Of a DNA stretch of 64,000 bases, positions 8,546 through 19,577 are shown in pieces. The stretch is from Flavobacterium ranwuense (GTDB lineage Bacteria; Bacteroidota; Bacteroidia; Flavobacteriales; Flavobacteriaceae). The notes beneath the pieces were generated by a model. The model saw only the letters and a list, made by a program, of their open reading frames with translations, was not told the origin of the DNA and did not search any database. The position numbers and the translations under genes are program-made. The stretch is from the NCBI RefSeq assembly GCF_004349315.1, contig NZ_SMLH01000001.1, forward strand, positions 983,144 to 1,047,143, in the 5' to 3' direction. Numbering within the stretch: the first letter of the stretch is position 1; each line of letters begins with the position of its first letter.

Positions 8546-10834
8546 ATGGACAAAAATAGCAAAAGAAGAGAAGCATTATTATACCACGCAAAGCCAACTC
8601 CTGGTAAAATTCAAGTAGTTCCTACAAAGAAATATGCAACACAAAGAGATTTATCTTTGGCGTATTCCCCGGGTGTCGCTGAGCCGTGTTTAGAAATTGC
8701 AAAAGACGTAAACAACGTTTATAAATATACAGCAAAAGGAAACTTAGTGGCTGTAATCACAAACGGAACTGCCGTTTTAGGATTGGGTGACATTGGTCCC
8801 GAAGCCTCTAAGCCAGTAATGGAAGGGAAAGGGTTGTTGTTTAAAATTTTTGCTGATATTGATGTATTTGACATCGAAATTGGAACAAAAGATATTGAAG
8901 AATTCATTCAAACGGTTAAAAATATAGCGCCAACTTTTGGGGGTATTAATTTGGAAGATATTAAAGCACCTGAGTCTTTTGAAATTGAAAGACGATTGGT
9001 TGAAGAATTGAATATTCCTGTAATGCACGATGATCAGCACGGTACTGCCATCATATCATCGGCGGCATTGTTGAATGCTTTGGAATTAGCAGGTAAAAAA
9101 GCGGAAGATGTAAAAATGGTCGTTTCAGGAGCAGGTTCTGCGGCGCTTGCTTGTGCTAATTTATATGTTTTATTGGGTGTGAAATTAGAAAATATTTTGA
9201 TGTTTAATAGTAAAGGTGTTTTGACAAAAGACAATCCGTCACTATCCGTTTTACAACAAAAATATGCCCAAGACATAAAACCGATAAGTCTTGAAGAAGC
9301 ATTAGTGGGGGCAGATCTTTTTTTAGGATTGTCATCAGGTGATATCATGACTCCAAAAATGTTGCTTGGAATGGCCGAAAATCCCATCGTTTTTGCGATG
9401 GCAAATCCAGATCCGGAAATAGATTATAACCTTGCTGTTGCCACACGTAAGGATATTATAATGGCAACAGGCCGTTCTGACTTTCCTAATCAAGTAAATA
9501 ATGTTCTTGGATTTCCCTATATTTTTAGAGGCGCATTAGATGTTCGTGCTACCAAAATAAATGAGGAGATGAAAATGGCGGCTGTAAGAGCGCTTGCTGC
9601 ATTAGCAAAAGAATCGGTTCCGGAACAAGTGAATATTGCTTACGGAGCCACTAAATTGGTTTTTGGAAAAGAATATATTATTCCTTCTCCGTTCGATCCT
9701 AGATTGATAACTGTTGTTGCGCCAGCTGTTGCAAAAGCAGCTATGGATTCCGGAGTAGCATTAAACCCTATAACCGATTGGGAAAAGTACAAAGAAGAGC
9801 TTTTAGATCGTTTAGGGAATGATAATAAAATGGTACGATTGATAGCTAATAGAGCTAAAATGGATCCTAAAAAAATTGTTTTTGCTGAGGCGGACCATTT
9901 AGATGTCCTTAAAGCAGCACAAATTGTATTAGAGGAAGGTATCGGTTTTCCAATTTTATTGGGAAACAAAGAAACTATTTTAGAATTAAAAGAAGAACTA
10001 GGTTTTTATGCTGATGTACCGATTATAGATCCAAAAATTAAAGAAGAGGAAGCCAGAAGAAATAAGTTTGCCACAACCTATTGGACATCCAGACAAAGAA
10101 GAGGGATTTCATTATTGGATGCTCAGAAGTTAATGCGTGAAAGAAACTATTTCGCGGCCATGATGGTCAATGAAGGAGAAGCGGATGCATTAGTAACGGG
10201 ATATTCCAGAAGTTATCCATCGGTAGTTAAACCTATATTACAGCTTATCGAAAAAGCACCTGGCGCTTCTCTAGTTGCCACTACAAATATGATGATGACG
10301 GCTCGTGGGCCAATGTTTTTGTCGGATACTGCTATAAACATCAATCCATCTGCAGATGATTTGGCTAAAATTGCCATTATGACTGCAAAAACAGCTAGAA
10401 TGTTTGGAGTAGAGCCGGTAATTGCGATGATATCCTACTCGAATTTTGGGTCTTCAACGAATGAAAGCGCTTCAAAAGTGAGAGAAGCTGTTGCTTATTT
10501 GCATAAAAATCATCCTGAGATGATTATTGATGGAGAACTTCAGGCGGATTTTGCATTGAACCCTGAAATGTTAAAAGAAAAATTCCCTTTTTCTAAGTTA
10601 GCAGGGAAGAAAGTAAATACTTTAATTTTTCCTAATCTGGAATCGGCAAACATTACCTATAAATTATTGAAAGAATTGAATAAGGTAGATTCAATAGGAC
10701 CTATTATGTTAGGAATGGGAAAACCAGTTCATATATTTCAATTAGGTGCAAGTGTAGAGGAAATGGTCAACATGGCGGCAATTGCGGTGATAGATGCTCA
10801 GGAGAAAGGGAAGAAAAAAGTAAATTTAATTTAG
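8546..10834 (+). CDS. maeB: NADP-dependent malic enzyme with phosphotransacetylase-like domain
   Basis: A 762-residue two-domain protein. Residues 1 to about 425 are malic enzyme: LAYSPGVAEPC (38-48, with the catalytic Tyr40), MHDDQHGTA metal/substrate motif, and the nucleotide-binding GAGSAALA. Residues about 430-762 resemble phosphate acetyl/butyryltransferase; in MaeB-type enzymes this part is regulatory rather than catalytic. It oxidatively decarboxylates malate to pyruvate, giving NADPH. Single-gene unit: terminator upstream and a 97-nt gap to ruvA downstream. Confidence 0.95.
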   Translation: MDKNSKRREALLYHAKPTPGKIQVVPTKKYATQRDLSLAYSPGVAEPCLEIAKDVNNVYKYTAKGNLVAVITNGTAVLGLGDIGPEASKPVMEGKGLLFKIFADIDVFDIEIGTKDIEEFIQTVKNIAPTFGGINLEDIKAPESFEIERRLVEELNIPVMHDDQHGTAIISSAALLNALELAGKKAEDVKMVVSGAGSAALACANLYVLLGVKLENILMFNSKGVLTKDNPSLSVLQQKYAQDIKPISLEEALVGADLFLGLSSGDIMTPKMLLGMAENPIVFAMANPDPEIDYNLAVATRKDIIMATGRSDFPNQVNNVLGFPYIFRGALDVRATKINEEMKMAAVRALAALAKESVPEQVNIAYGATKLVFGKEYIIPSPFDPRLITVVAPAVAKAAMDSGVALNPITDWEKYKEELLDRLGNDNKMVRLIANRAKMDPKKIVFAEADHLDVLKAAQIVLEEGIGFPILLGNKETILELKEELGFYADVPIIDPKIKEEEARRNKFATTYWTSRQRRGISLLDAQKLMRERNYFAAMMVNEGEADALVTGYSRSYPSVVKPILQLIEKAPGASLVATTNMMMTARGPMFLSDTAININPSADDLAKIAIMTAKTARMFGVEPVIAMISYSNFGSSTNESASKVREAVAYLHKNHPEMIIDGELQADFALNPEMLKEKFPFSKLAGKKVNTLIFPNLESANITYKLLKELNKVDSIGPIMLGMGKPVHIFQLGASVEEMVNMAAIAVIDAQEKGKKKVNLI

Positions 10835-10902
10835 TTTAATAATCTTTAAACTTTAAGAGCAGTTTAATTGCTAAATATAATAAAATAATGTGCTAATTTT
10901 AT

Positions 10903-10910
10903 TATATTTG
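10903..10910 (+). promoter_or_regulatory. Candidate -7 element for ruvA-sprA
   Basis: TATATTTG fits TAnnTTTG and lies 20 nt before the RuvA start. The nearest TTG (10868-10870) is 32 nt upstream, outside the usual spacing, so this is a half-site call. Confidence 0.4.
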
Positions 10911-10930
10911 GTGATATATTTATATAATTA

Positions 10931-11512
10931 ATGATAGCACATTTACAAGGAAAATTAGTAGAGAAATCGCCCACGCAAATAATTATTGATTGTGGAGGAG
11001 TTGGTTATCATGTAAATATTTCTTTACATACATATTCTTTACTTCCAAATACGGATTTTATAAAAGTATATACGCATCTTCAAATAAAAGAGGATGCGCA
11101 TACACTTTTTGGTTTTGTGGAAAAGTCAGAAAGAGAGATTTTCAAAATGCTATTATCAGTCTCTGGAATAGGAGCGAGTATAGCAAGAACAATGCTTTCT
11201 TCATTAGACCCAAAACAAATTACCAATGCAATTGCATCAGGGGATGTGGTAACCATTCAATCTATAAAAGGGATAGGGAGTAAAACAGCGCAACGAGTAA
11301 TACTGGATTTGAAAGATAAGGTATTAAAATTGTATGATTTAGATGAAGTTTCTATGTCGCAAAGCAATACAAATCGAGATGAGGCGTTATCAGCTTTGGA
11401 AGTTTTGGGGTTTTTACGAAAATCTTCAGAAAGGGTTGTAGAAAAGATTGTCAAAGATGACCCAGAGGCTTCTGTGGAGTCAATCATCAAGAAAGCTTTA
11501 AAAAACTTATAG
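10931..11512 (+). CDS. ruvA: Holliday junction branch-migration protein RuvA
   Basis: A 193-residue protein of normal family length. It has the N-terminal OB-fold (MIAHLQGKLVEKSPT, about 1-62), tandem helix-hairpin-helix motifs (VSGIGASIARTML about 77-89 and IKGIGSKTAQRVI about 112-124) and a C-terminal RuvB-contacting domain (about 145-193, with ALEVLGF). The RuvA tetramer holds the four-way junction while RuvB pulls DNA. It is 24 nt upstream of sprA on the same strand, so the DNA-repair gene and the secretion gene probably share a transcript. Confidence 0.97.
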   Translation: MIAHLQGKLVEKSPTQIIIDCGGVGYHVNISLHTYSLLPNTDFIKVYTHLQIKEDAHTLFGFVEKSEREIFKMLLSVSGIGASIARTMLSSLDPKQITNAIASGDVVTIQSIKGIGSKTAQRVILDLKDKVLKLYDLDEVSMSQSNTNRDEALSALEVLGFLRKSSERVVEKIVKDDPEASVESIIKKALKNL

Positions 11513-11536
11513 AGGTATTCAAGTAACACGAGTTAT

Positions 11537-14500
11537 ATGCATAAAATTTGTATTTTTTTGCTTGTATTATTCTGTGGTTTTGCATCGCAAGCCCAAGTAA
11601 ATCAAGCAGCTCAGGATACCGCTAAAACTGGATTTTCTATTGGGAAAGTTCAGCTGAAAAACCCAAAGAGTATTCTCTCAGCCTATACCTATGACCCTAT
11701 TACAGATAGGTATATTTACACTAATTCTGTTGATGGATTCTCTATCAATTATCCTATTATATTGACGCCGAAAGAATATGAAAAATTGGTTTTAAAGGAA
11801 TCAATGCGTGATTATTTCAAAAAAAAGGTGGATGCTATTGAAGGTAAAAAAGAAGGCAGTGAGGAAGGTAAAAAAGATTTATTGCCAAGATATTATGTGA
11901 AATCCGGGCTTTTCGAATCTATTTTTGGAAGTAATACCATTGATGTAAAACCGACAGGATCTATAGAAATGGATTTAGGAATGCGGTATACCAAACAAGA
12001 TAACCCCTCTTTTTCTCCTAGAAACAGATCGAATCTTTCTTTCGATTTTGATCAAAGAATAAGTATGAGTTTGATGGGTAAAGTAGGAACTCGACTTAAT
12101 GTAAATGCTAATTACGATACGCAATCAACATTTGCTTTTCAAAACTTAATGAAGTTGGAATATGCACCTTCGGAAGACGATATTATCCAAAAAATCGAAG
12201 TAGGAAATGTGAGTATGCCCTTGAATAGTTCTTTGATTCGAGGAGCGCAAAGTTTATTTGGTGTAAAAACACAATTGCAATTTGGAAAAACGACTATTAC
12301 CGGAGTTTTTTCAGAGCAAAAATCACAAACGAAAAGTTTAATTGCTCAAGGAGGAGGGACAATTCAAGATTTTGATATGTTTGCATTGGACTATGATAAT
12401 GACAGACACTTTTTCTTATCCCAATATTTTAGAAACAGATACGATAAATCATTAGTAAATTACCCTTTTATAGACAGTAGAGTTCAAATTACCCGACTGG
12501 AAATTTGGGTAACCAACAAACAAAATAGAGTAGTAGTTACCAATAATAACCTCAGAAATATTATTGCACTTCAGGATTTAGGGGAAGCGCAATTAAATGG
12601 TTTAGCGGATAATGAAGTGGTTGTTTTAGATCCTATTCCTTCCAGTCCTCCATTTTTTATTGCAGGACCCGAGACTCCAACAGATAATAAAAACAATGCA
12701 TATAATCCTGAATTAATACAAGCCGGTGGTGGTTTATTGAATCCAAATATTCGTGAAATCGTAACATCAAACTCAGGTTTTAATGTCACTGTAAGCGAAG
12801 GACAGGATTATTCAAAATTAGAAAATGCTCGAAAGCTAAATCCAAATGAATATACCTATAACCCACAATTAGGTTATATTTCATTACAACAGAGATTGGC
12901 TAATGACGAAGTTTTGGCAGTTGCCTATCAATATACAATTGGAGATCAAGTGTATCAAGTGGGTGAATTTGGAAATGATGGAGTAGATGCGACAGTAGTC
13001 ACAGGGGACAGCCCTTCAAATCAAGCCATTATTTCTCAAAGTTTGATTTTGAAAATGCTGAAAAGTAATTTGACCAATGTTAAAAACCCAGTTTGGAACC
13101 TAATGATGAAAAACATCTATCAGATTCCAGGTGCTTATCAAGTAAAACAAGAAGATTTTAGATTTAACATTCTTTATACGGATCCTTCACCCTTAAATTA
13201 TATTACTGAAGTTCCGGGAAGTCCTTTTCCACCGAATCCGTTGCCTCAAAATGAAGTTGCCGAAACGCCTTTGTTAAAAGTATTTAACTTGGATAAATTA
13301 AATTATAACAATGATCCTCAAGCTGGAGGTGATGGTTTTTTTGATTTTTTGCCGGGCTTAACGATGGATGCTCAATACGGAAGAATTATTTTTACTACCA
13401 AAGAACCATTTGGGGAACTGCTGTTTTCTAAATTATCAAATACAGGTTCTGGTGAAAATTATAACAATACTAGTTCTTATAATGAAAATCAAAAGAAGTA
13501 TGTGTTTCGTAGTATGTACCGAAATACACAATCTGGAGCTTTACAGGACAGTGATAAAAATAAATTTTTATTAAGAGGAAAATATAAATCATCTGGGGGA
13601 GACGGGATACCAATTGGTGCTTTAAATGTGCCGCAAGGTTCTGTTGTGGTGACCGCAGCTGGTAGAGTTTTAGTTGAAGGAATTGATTATAGTGTAAATT
13701 ATCAATTAGGAAGAGTGCAGATTTTAGATCCGTCACTTCAAGCTTCAAATACACCTATCGAAGTGTCACTGGAAAACAATTCAGTTTTTGGTTTACAGAC
13801 CAGAAGGTTTATGGGCGTAAATGTGGAACACAAAATTTCAGATAATTTCTTGATTGGCGGAACTTTTCTTAAGATGACTGAAAGACCATTTACTCAAAAA
13901 TCCAGCTTTGGTCAGGAATCAGTTAACAATACTATTTTTGGATTCAATTCTAATTTTTCAACTGAAGTTCCTTTCTTGACCCGATTGGTAAACAAATTAC
14001 CAAATGTAGATACTGATGTGCCTTCTAACCTTTCCGTAAGAGGTGAAATTGCTTTTTTGAAACCAGATACTCCAAAAGCAGATCAATTTCAGGGTGAGTC
14101 TACTATTTATGTAGATGATTTCGAGGGTTCTCAATCCACTATTGATATGCGTTCTCCTTATGCTTGGAGTCTGGCATCAACACCGGAAAGAAATGCCACG
14201 AGTACGTATGATTTCAATGCGAGTGCCAATGATTTAAGTTATGGATTTAAAAGAGCCAAATTAGCGTGGTATTCAATAGATCCTATATTCTATACTCAAA
14301 AGCCAACAGGAATTTCAAATGAAGATTTGTCGTTCAACAATACCAGAAGAATTTTTAGTGAGGAATTGTATCCTTTGACGGATATTGCACAAGGTCAGTC
14401 ACAAGTCGTGAATACATTAGATTTAAGTTATTATCCTTCTGATAGAGGTCCGTATAATAACAGTTTAAATTCGGCTGCAAATCCAAGAGATAATTTTGGA

Positions 14501-17500
14501 GGAATTATGCGATCGTTAAATTCGACTAATTTCGAACAAGGAAATGTTGAATATATCCAGTTTTGGGTATTAGATCCTTATGTAGGAAATGGTCAGGTAC
14601 CGCAATCTAATACGGGAAAAATTTATTTCAATTTAGGGGAAATATCCGAAGATGTTTTGAAAGATGGAAGAAAACAATATGAAAATGGGCTTGGACCAGA
14701 TCAGATATTGGTAAACCCTCGACCGCTATGGGGAGATGTTCCAGCTTCTCAATCTTTAATTTATGCTTTTGATACTAATGCAGCAAATAGAACAAATCAG
14801 GATATTGGTCTGGATGGTTTGGCTGATGCCAATGAAGGAGCTGTATATACAAATTTTGCTTCGGAGTTAGACCCAGCAGCAGATGATTATACATTTTATT
14901 TGAATGCTTCTGGAGGAATTTTAGACCGATATAAAATGTATAATGGCACTGATGGAAACTCAGTAGTTGATATTAATGATCCAAACAGAGGATCGACAAC
15001 TGTTCCGGATGTGGAGGATATCAACAGGGATAATACCATGAACACGATCAATGCCTATTACGAATATAGTATTGATGTTCAGCCAAACATGAATGTGGGA
15101 CAAAATTATATTACTGATATAAGAAATACGCAAGTGACTTTACCGGATGGTTCGATTACAGAAGCGAGATGGTTGCAGTTTAAAATACCGGTTTCACAAC
15201 CTGAAAACACGATAGGAAATATTTCTGATTTTAGATCTATACGTTTCATGAGAATGTTTATGACAGGTTTTAGTGAAGAAGTAACGGTTCGTTTTGGTGC
15301 GCTTGATTTAGTGCGAGGAGAATGGAGAAGATATACCAATACGCTTGATTTTAATGACACTAATGTTGCTGATGATGATACTAATCTAGATGTTTTAGCG
15401 GTTAATGTTCAGGAAAATAATGAGAGATGTCCAATAAATTATATTGTTCCTCCAGGAGTACAACGGGAACAATTATACAACAACAACACGGTTATCAATC
15501 AAAATGAGCAGTCGTTGGCGTTGAGAGTATCTGGGAATGGATTAGAACCAGAAGATTCAAGAGCAGTTTTTAAAAATGTAAGTATTGACATGCGTCAATT
15601 CAAGAAACTGAAAATGTTTTTACATGCTGAATCATTGCCAAATGAAATTGTGCTTCAAGACAATCAAATGGTTGGATTCATCCGTTTTGGAAATGACTTT
15701 ACTCAAAATTTCTATCAAATTGAAATTCCTTTAAAAGTGACGAGTCCATCTTCTGCTTCAAATACAGATTGTTCTCCTTTGAGCGCTGAGGAAGTTTGGC
15801 CTGAGGAAAATGAGATAGATTTGTCATTGGCTTTATTAACAAAATTGAAGATTCTTGCAATGAGTATCAATCCGAGTACATTGCCCTTAGATGGTATTTA
15901 TTATCCGGATAATGATCCAACAAATCCAACAGGCGACGGAAGTGATAGATTGCGATTGGGTATAAAAGGAAATCCTAATTTTGGATTAGTGCGAACGCTG
16001 ATGGTTGGTCTAAAAAACAACGAATCCCGAAATGATATCAAAGGAGAAGTTTGGTTTAATGAACTTCGCTTAGCTGATATGGATAATCAAGGCGGAATGG
16101 CTGCTGTATTGAATGTAGATACAAATTTAGCTGATTTTGCTACAGTTTCTGCTTCAGGTAAAAAGAGCACTATTGGTTTTGGTACTTTGGAACAAGGGCC
16201 AAACGAAAGAAACCGTGAGGACACTGAACAGTATAGTATTGTGACTAATGTAAATCTTGGTAAATTATTGCCTCCAAAATGGCAAATTAATCTGCCTTTC
16301 AATTATGCTATTGGCGAAGAAACCATAACTCCGGAATACGATCCTTTTAATCAAGACATAAAGCTAAAACAATTGCTTGATAACACAACTGATCAGAACG
16401 AAAAAGACAATATCGAAAAAAGAGCTATTGATTATACAAAACGTAAAAGCATAAACTTCATTGGGGTTAGGAAAGACCGAAGTCCAGAACAAAAACAGCG
16501 CGTGTATGATCCGGAGAACTTTACTTTTTCCCAATCTTTTAATGAAGTAGAAAGACATGATTTTGAAATTGAAGATTATGTAGACCAACAGGTAAATACA
16601 TCGGTGGACTATGCTTATACTTTTAAACCAAAATCAGTAGAGCCTTTTAAGAATACAAAATTCATGAAAAAAAGTAATTATTGGAAATTGTTAAGCGATT
16701 TCAACTTTAATTATTTGCCTTCTAATATATCGTTCAATAGCAATATAATCAGACAGTACAACCGTCAACAATTTAGACAGGTAGATGTGGAAGGAATTGG
16801 TCTGGATCCTTTGTATCGAAGAAATTTTGCTTTCAACTATCAATATGGATTTAATTATAATTTGACTAAATCTTTGAAATTAAATTATACGGCTTCATCC
16901 GGTAATATTGTAAAAAATTATTTGAATGAAGACAATGAGCCTATAGACACTTTTACAATCTGGGACAGTTATTGGGATATTGGAGATCCAAACCAACACA
17001 TGCAACAATTAGTTGTGAATTATGAAATTCCAATAAATAAAATTCCATTATTTAGTTTTGTCAAAGCCAATTATACTTATACGGGAGACTACAGCTGGCA
17101 ACGTACTTCTAATGCATTGTCTCAAATAGAAATTGAAGGGAACAGTTATAATTTAGGGAACACCATTCAAAATGCGAGTTCAAACAATTTGAATGCAACT
17201 TTCAATATGGATATGTTGTATAAATATTTAGGGCTGACAATAAACACAAATAAAACAGTCCCAAAACCTAAAACGACAGCCCCAAAACCAGGTGAAAAAA
17301 TAGTAAATACAAATGCTAATCAAGTTCCAAAAAACAATGAATTCGTAGATGGTTTTATAGGTGTTTTGACCAGTATTAAAAATATTCAAATGAATTACAC
17401 CTATAACAGCGGTACGGTTTTACCAGGGTATACGCCAAGTATAGGATTTCTTGGTTCATCAAGACCGTCGTTAGGATTTATTTTTGGAAGCCAAGATGAT

Positions 17501-18691
17501 GTACGATATGAAGCTGCCAAAAATGGTTGGTTAACTAACTATCCTGATTTTAACCAAAATTTTTCTCAAGTAACCAATAAGTTATTTAAAGCTACGGCAA
17601 ATGTAGATTTGTTGCCGGATTTAAAAATTGATCTGACATTAGACCGCGCTTATTCTGAAAATTTCTCAGAACAGTATGATGTTACAGATGGTATTTATAA
17701 TCCTAGATCTCCATATAATACAGGTATTTTTTCAATTTCTACGGTGTTGATAAAAACTTCATTTTCGACTAGTGATGAAAATTCATCGGTTGCATTTGAT
17801 GATTTTAGAATAAACAGACTTACTGTTGCAAATCGATTAGCTACCCAACGAGGAATTGACATTAATAATCCTGGTAATCTGGACCCAGATGGATTTCCGT
17901 TAGGGTATGGAAAAAACAATCAAGCTGTCTTGTTGCCTGCATTTTTAGCGGCTTATTCGGGAGGAAATGCTTCGGATGTTTCTCTTGGAATTTTTAGAAA
18001 CTTCCCAATTCCAAACTGGTCAATAAAATACAATGGTTTGATGCGTTATGGACTGTTTAAAAAGAATTTCAAACGTTTTTCTTTGCAGCATAATTACAGA
18101 GCTTCTTATACGATAAATGCGTTTAGATCAAATTTTGAATATGACAAAGACCCAGATGGAGTGGATGTGAGTGGTAACTTTTTCAATCAAACCATAATGT
18201 CAAATATTAACTTGGTAGAACAATTTAATCCATTGTTGAGAATGGATTTTGAATTGAAAAGTTCATTAAAAGTATTAGCCGAAATCAAAAAAGACAGAGC
18301 GTTGTCAATGAGTTTTGATAATAATTTGTTGACAGAAGTTAAAGGAATAGAATATGTTGTAGGATTGGGTTATCGTTTCAAAGACGTGATTTTCTCTTCC
18401 AGATTGGCCGATAATCCAACAGGAATAATAAAAAGTGATATCAATTTGAAAGCGGATGTAACCTATAGAAACAATCAGACGATTGTTAGATATTTGGACT
18501 ATGACAACAATCAATTGGCAGGAGGGCAGAATATATGGTCTTTGACGGTCAAAGCAGATTACTCTTTCAGCAAAAATCTAACGGCTATTTTCTATTATGA
18601 CCACTCTTTTTCGAAAGCAGTAATATCAACTTCTTTTCCGTTGACAAATGTTCGTTCCGGAATCACACTTCGTTATAATTTTGGGAATTAA
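11537..18691 (+). CDS. sprA: SprA, outer-membrane translocon of the type IX secretion system
   Basis: A 2384-residue protein with a signal peptide ending in SQAQ (about residue 20), close in length to F. johnsoniae SprA (about 2400). The family (SprA/Sov) forms the giant single-chain beta-barrel through which T9SS cargo, including gliding adhesins, leaves the cell. Long runs of alternating hydrophobic/aromatic beta strands fill the sequence, with many DFNF- and LKLNYTASSG-like strands near the C-terminus, which ends in TLRYNFGN. The frame is intact with no stop or frameshift. Neighbours gcvH, vanZ, deoC and remB match the arrangement I recall from F. johnsoniae. Confidence 0.97.
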   Translation: MHKICIFLLVLFCGFASQAQVNQAAQDTAKTGFSIGKVQLKNPKSILSAYTYDPITDRYIYTNSVDGFSINYPIILTPKEYEKLVLKESMRDYFKKKVDAIEGKKEGSEEGKKDLLPRYYVKSGLFESIFGSNTIDVKPTGSIEMDLGMRYTKQDNPSFSPRNRSNLSFDFDQRISMSLMGKVGTRLNVNANYDTQSTFAFQNLMKLEYAPSEDDIIQKIEVGNVSMPLNSSLIRGAQSLFGVKTQLQFGKTTITGVFSEQKSQTKSLIAQGGGTIQDFDMFALDYDNDRHFFLSQYFRNRYDKSLVNYPFIDSRVQITRLEIWVTNKQNRVVVTNNNLRNIIALQDLGEAQLNGLADNEVVVLDPIPSSPPFFIAGPETPTDNKNNAYNPELIQAGGGLLNPNIREIVTSNSGFNVTVSEGQDYSKLENARKLNPNEYTYNPQLGYISLQQRLANDEVLAVAYQYTIGDQVYQVGEFGNDGVDATVVTGDSPSNQAIISQSLILKMLKSNLTNVKNPVWNLMMKNIYQIPGAYQVKQEDFRFNILYTDPSPLNYITEVPGSPFPPNPLPQNEVAETPLLKVFNLDKLNYNNDPQAGGDGFFDFLPGLTMDAQYGRIIFTTKEPFGELLFSKLSNTGSGENYNNTSSYNENQKKYVFRSMYRNTQSGALQDSDKNKFLLRGKYKSSGGDGIPIGALNVPQGSVVVTAAGRVLVEGIDYSVNYQLGRVQILDPSLQASNTPIEVSLENNSVFGLQTRRFMGVNVEHKISDNFLIGGTFLKMTERPFTQKSSFGQESVNNTIFGFNSNFSTEVPFLTRLVNKLPNVDTDVPSNLSVRGEIAFLKPDTPKADQFQGESTIYVDDFEGSQSTIDMRSPYAWSLASTPERNATSTYDFNASANDLSYGFKRAKLAWYSIDPIFYTQKPTGISNEDLSFNNTRRIFSEELYPLTDIAQGQSQVVNTLDLSYYPSDRGPYNNSLNSAANPRDNFGGIMRSLNSTNFEQGNVEYIQFWVLDPYVGNGQVPQSNTGKIYFNLGEISEDVLKDGRKQYENGLGPDQILVNPRPLWGDVPASQSLIYAFDTNAANRTNQDIGLDGLADANEGAVYTNFASELDPAADDYTFYLNASGGILDRYKMYNGTDGNSVVDINDPNRGSTTVPDVEDINRDNTMNTINAYYEYSIDVQPNMNVGQNYITDIRNTQVTLPDGSITEARWLQFKIPVSQPENTIGNISDFRSIRFMRMFMTGFSEEVTVRFGALDLVRGEWRRYTNTLDFNDTNVADDDTNLDVLAVNVQENNERCPINYIVPPGVQREQLYNNNTVINQNEQSLALRVSGNGLEPEDSRAVFKNVSIDMRQFKKLKMFLHAESLPNEIVLQDNQMVGFIRFGNDFTQNFYQIEIPLKVTSPSSASNTDCSPLSAEEVWPEENEIDLSLALLTKLKILAMSINPSTLPLDGIYYPDNDPTNPTGDGSDRLRLGIKGNPNFGLVRTLMVGLKNNESRNDIKGEVWFNELRLADMDNQGGMAAVLNVDTNLADFATVSASGKKSTIGFGTLEQGPNERNREDTEQYSIVTNVNLGKLLPPKWQINLPFNYAIGEETITPEYDPFNQDIKLKQLLDNTTDQNEKDNIEKRAIDYTKRKSINFIGVRKDRSPEQKQRVYDPENFTFSQSFNEVERHDFEIEDYVDQQVNTSVDYAYTFKPKSVEPFKNTKFMKKSNYWKLLSDFNFNYLPSNISFNSNIIRQYNRQQFRQVDVEGIGLDPLYRRNFAFNYQYGFNYNLTKSLKLNYTASSGNIVKNYLNEDNEPIDTFTIWDSYWDIGDPNQHMQQLVVNYEIPINKIPLFSFVKANYTYTGDYSWQRTSNALSQIEIEGNSYNLGNTIQNASSNNLNATFNMDMLYKYLGLTINTNKTVPKPKTTAPKPGEKIVNTNANQVPKNNEFVDGFIGVLTSIKNIQMNYTYNSGTVLPGYTPSIGFLGSSRPSLGFIFGSQDDVRYEAAKNGWLTNYPDFNQNFSQVTNKLFKATANVDLLPDLKIDLTLDRAYSENFSEQYDVTDGIYNPRSPYNTGIFSISTVLIKTSFSTSDENSSVAFDDFRINRLTVANRLATQRGIDINNPGNLDPDGFPLGYGKNNQAVLLPAFLAAYSGGNASDVSLGIFRNFPIPNWSIKYNGLMRYGLFKKNFKRFSLQHNYRASYTINAFRSNFEYDKDPDGVDVSGNFFNQTIMSNINLVEQFNPLLRMDFELKSSLKVLAEIKKDRALSMSFDNNLLTEVKGIEYVVGLGYRFKDVIFSSRLADNPTGIIKSDINLKADVTYRNNQTIVRYLDYDNNQLAGGQNIWSLTVKADYSFSKNLTAIFYYDHSFSKAVISTSFPLTNVRSGITLRYNFGN

Positions 18692-18729
18692 TTTTTCGAA
18701 AACTGAACAATTTTTGAATAGAAGATTAT

Positions 18730-18737
18730 TACATTTG
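18730..18737 (+). promoter_or_regulatory. Candidate -7 element for gcvH
   Basis: TACATTTG matches TAnnTTTG, 47 nt before the GcvH start. A TTG at 18714-18716 is only 13 nt away, shorter than usual. Confidence 0.35.
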
Positions 18738-18784
18738 TGCCATAAAATTAAATTATCAATAAATAATTATCAATTACAATTTAT

Positions 18785-19165
18785 ATGAACATACCAGTAA
18801 ATTTAAAGTACACTAAAGATCACGAATGGATTAGTATTGATGGCGATACTGCAACTGTAGGAATCACTGATTTTGCACAAAAAGAATTAGGAGATATCGT
18901 TTATGTTGAAGTTGAAACTTTAGACCAGACTTTAGACAAAGATGAGGTTTTCGGTACAGTGGAAGCAGTTAAAACTGTTTCTGATTTGTTTCTTCCATTA
19001 GCAGGTGAAATTATTGCTTTCAACGACGCTCTTGAAAGTACTCCGGAAAGTGTTAATTCTGATCCTTATGGAGCTGGATGGATGATCAAAATAAAAATTG
19101 CAAATATGGCAGAAGTAGATGATTTATTATCTAGTGAATCATACAAAGAGCTTATTGGTGCCTAA
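18785..19165 (+). CDS. gcvH: Glycine cleavage system H protein
   Basis: A 126-residue lipoyl-carrier protein. The lipoylation site is Lys63 in [13 protein letters not shown]; the rest fits the H-protein barrel fold ([10 protein letters not shown] at 12-21, [10 protein letters not shown] near 95). It shuttles the aminomethyl group between the P, T and L proteins of glycine cleavage, none of which is in this window. The vanZ gene starts inside its last codons. Confidence 0.97.
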   Translation: MNIPVNLKYTKDHEWISIDGDTATVGITDFAQKELGDIVYVEVETLDQTLDKDEVFGTVEAVKTVSDLFLPLAGEIIAFNDALESTPESVNSDPYGAGWMIKIKIANMAEVDDLLSSESYKELIGA

Positions 19166-19535
19166 ACAAATATATTTTTTGGCAGTATTATTATGGGCTG
19201 GAGTTATTGCTTTTTCTTGTTTAGTTCAACTGAATAATGTTCCGTTAGGAGACGTTTCAAACCTAGATAAATTAGTGCATGTCTTTTTTCATTTTGTTTT
19301 AACAATGCTTTGTTTTTTGTTTTTTCAAAAACAGGCAAATGCTGTAAACAGTTTAAAACCTATAATAGTTTCTTTTCTGGTTTCTGTTTTTTTTGGAATA
19401 GGTATTGAAATTGCGCAAGAATTATTAACCGCTACCAGACATGCAGATGTATTTGATGTTTTGGCAAATTTATCTGGTGCAATTTTAGGAGTAGCTTTTA
19501 TCATTTTATTGGATTTAAAAACGAAATTCAGATAG
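19158..19535 (+). CDS. VanZ-family small membrane protein
   Basis: A 125-residue protein (from GTG 19158) with four hydrophobic helices and the VanZ pattern: [18 protein letters not shown], then [10 protein letters not shown] and [17 protein letters not shown] chose GTG 19158 because [13 protein letters not shown] leads straight into helix 1 and overlaps the GcvH stop by only 8 nt; an ATG at 19119 would give a 138-residue version overlapping gcvH by 47 nt. Function is not established; VanZ itself affects teicoplanin resistance. A terminator follows. Confidence 0.85.
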   Translation: MPKQIYFLAVLLWAGVIAFSCLVQLNNVPLGDVSNLDKLVHVFFHFVLTMLCFLFFQKQANAVNSLKPIIVSFLVSVFFGIGIEIAQELLTATRHADVFDVLANLSGAILGVAFIILLDLKTKFR

Positions 19536-19551
19536 AATTCAATTTAAATAG

Positions 19552-19577
19552 AGTCCCACTTTGGTGGGACTTTTTAT
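19552..19577 (+). terminator. Rho-independent terminator after vanZ
   Basis: A perfect 8-bp stem AGTCCCAC/GTGGGACT (552-559 with 564-571) with a 4-nt loop and a T-rich tail, 16 nt after the vanZ stop. Confidence 0.9.

Noticed and set aside
10990..11283. 97-codon frame inside ruvA
   Set aside because: Aromatic- and Lys-rich shadow of ruvA, whose own frame has all RuvA motifs.
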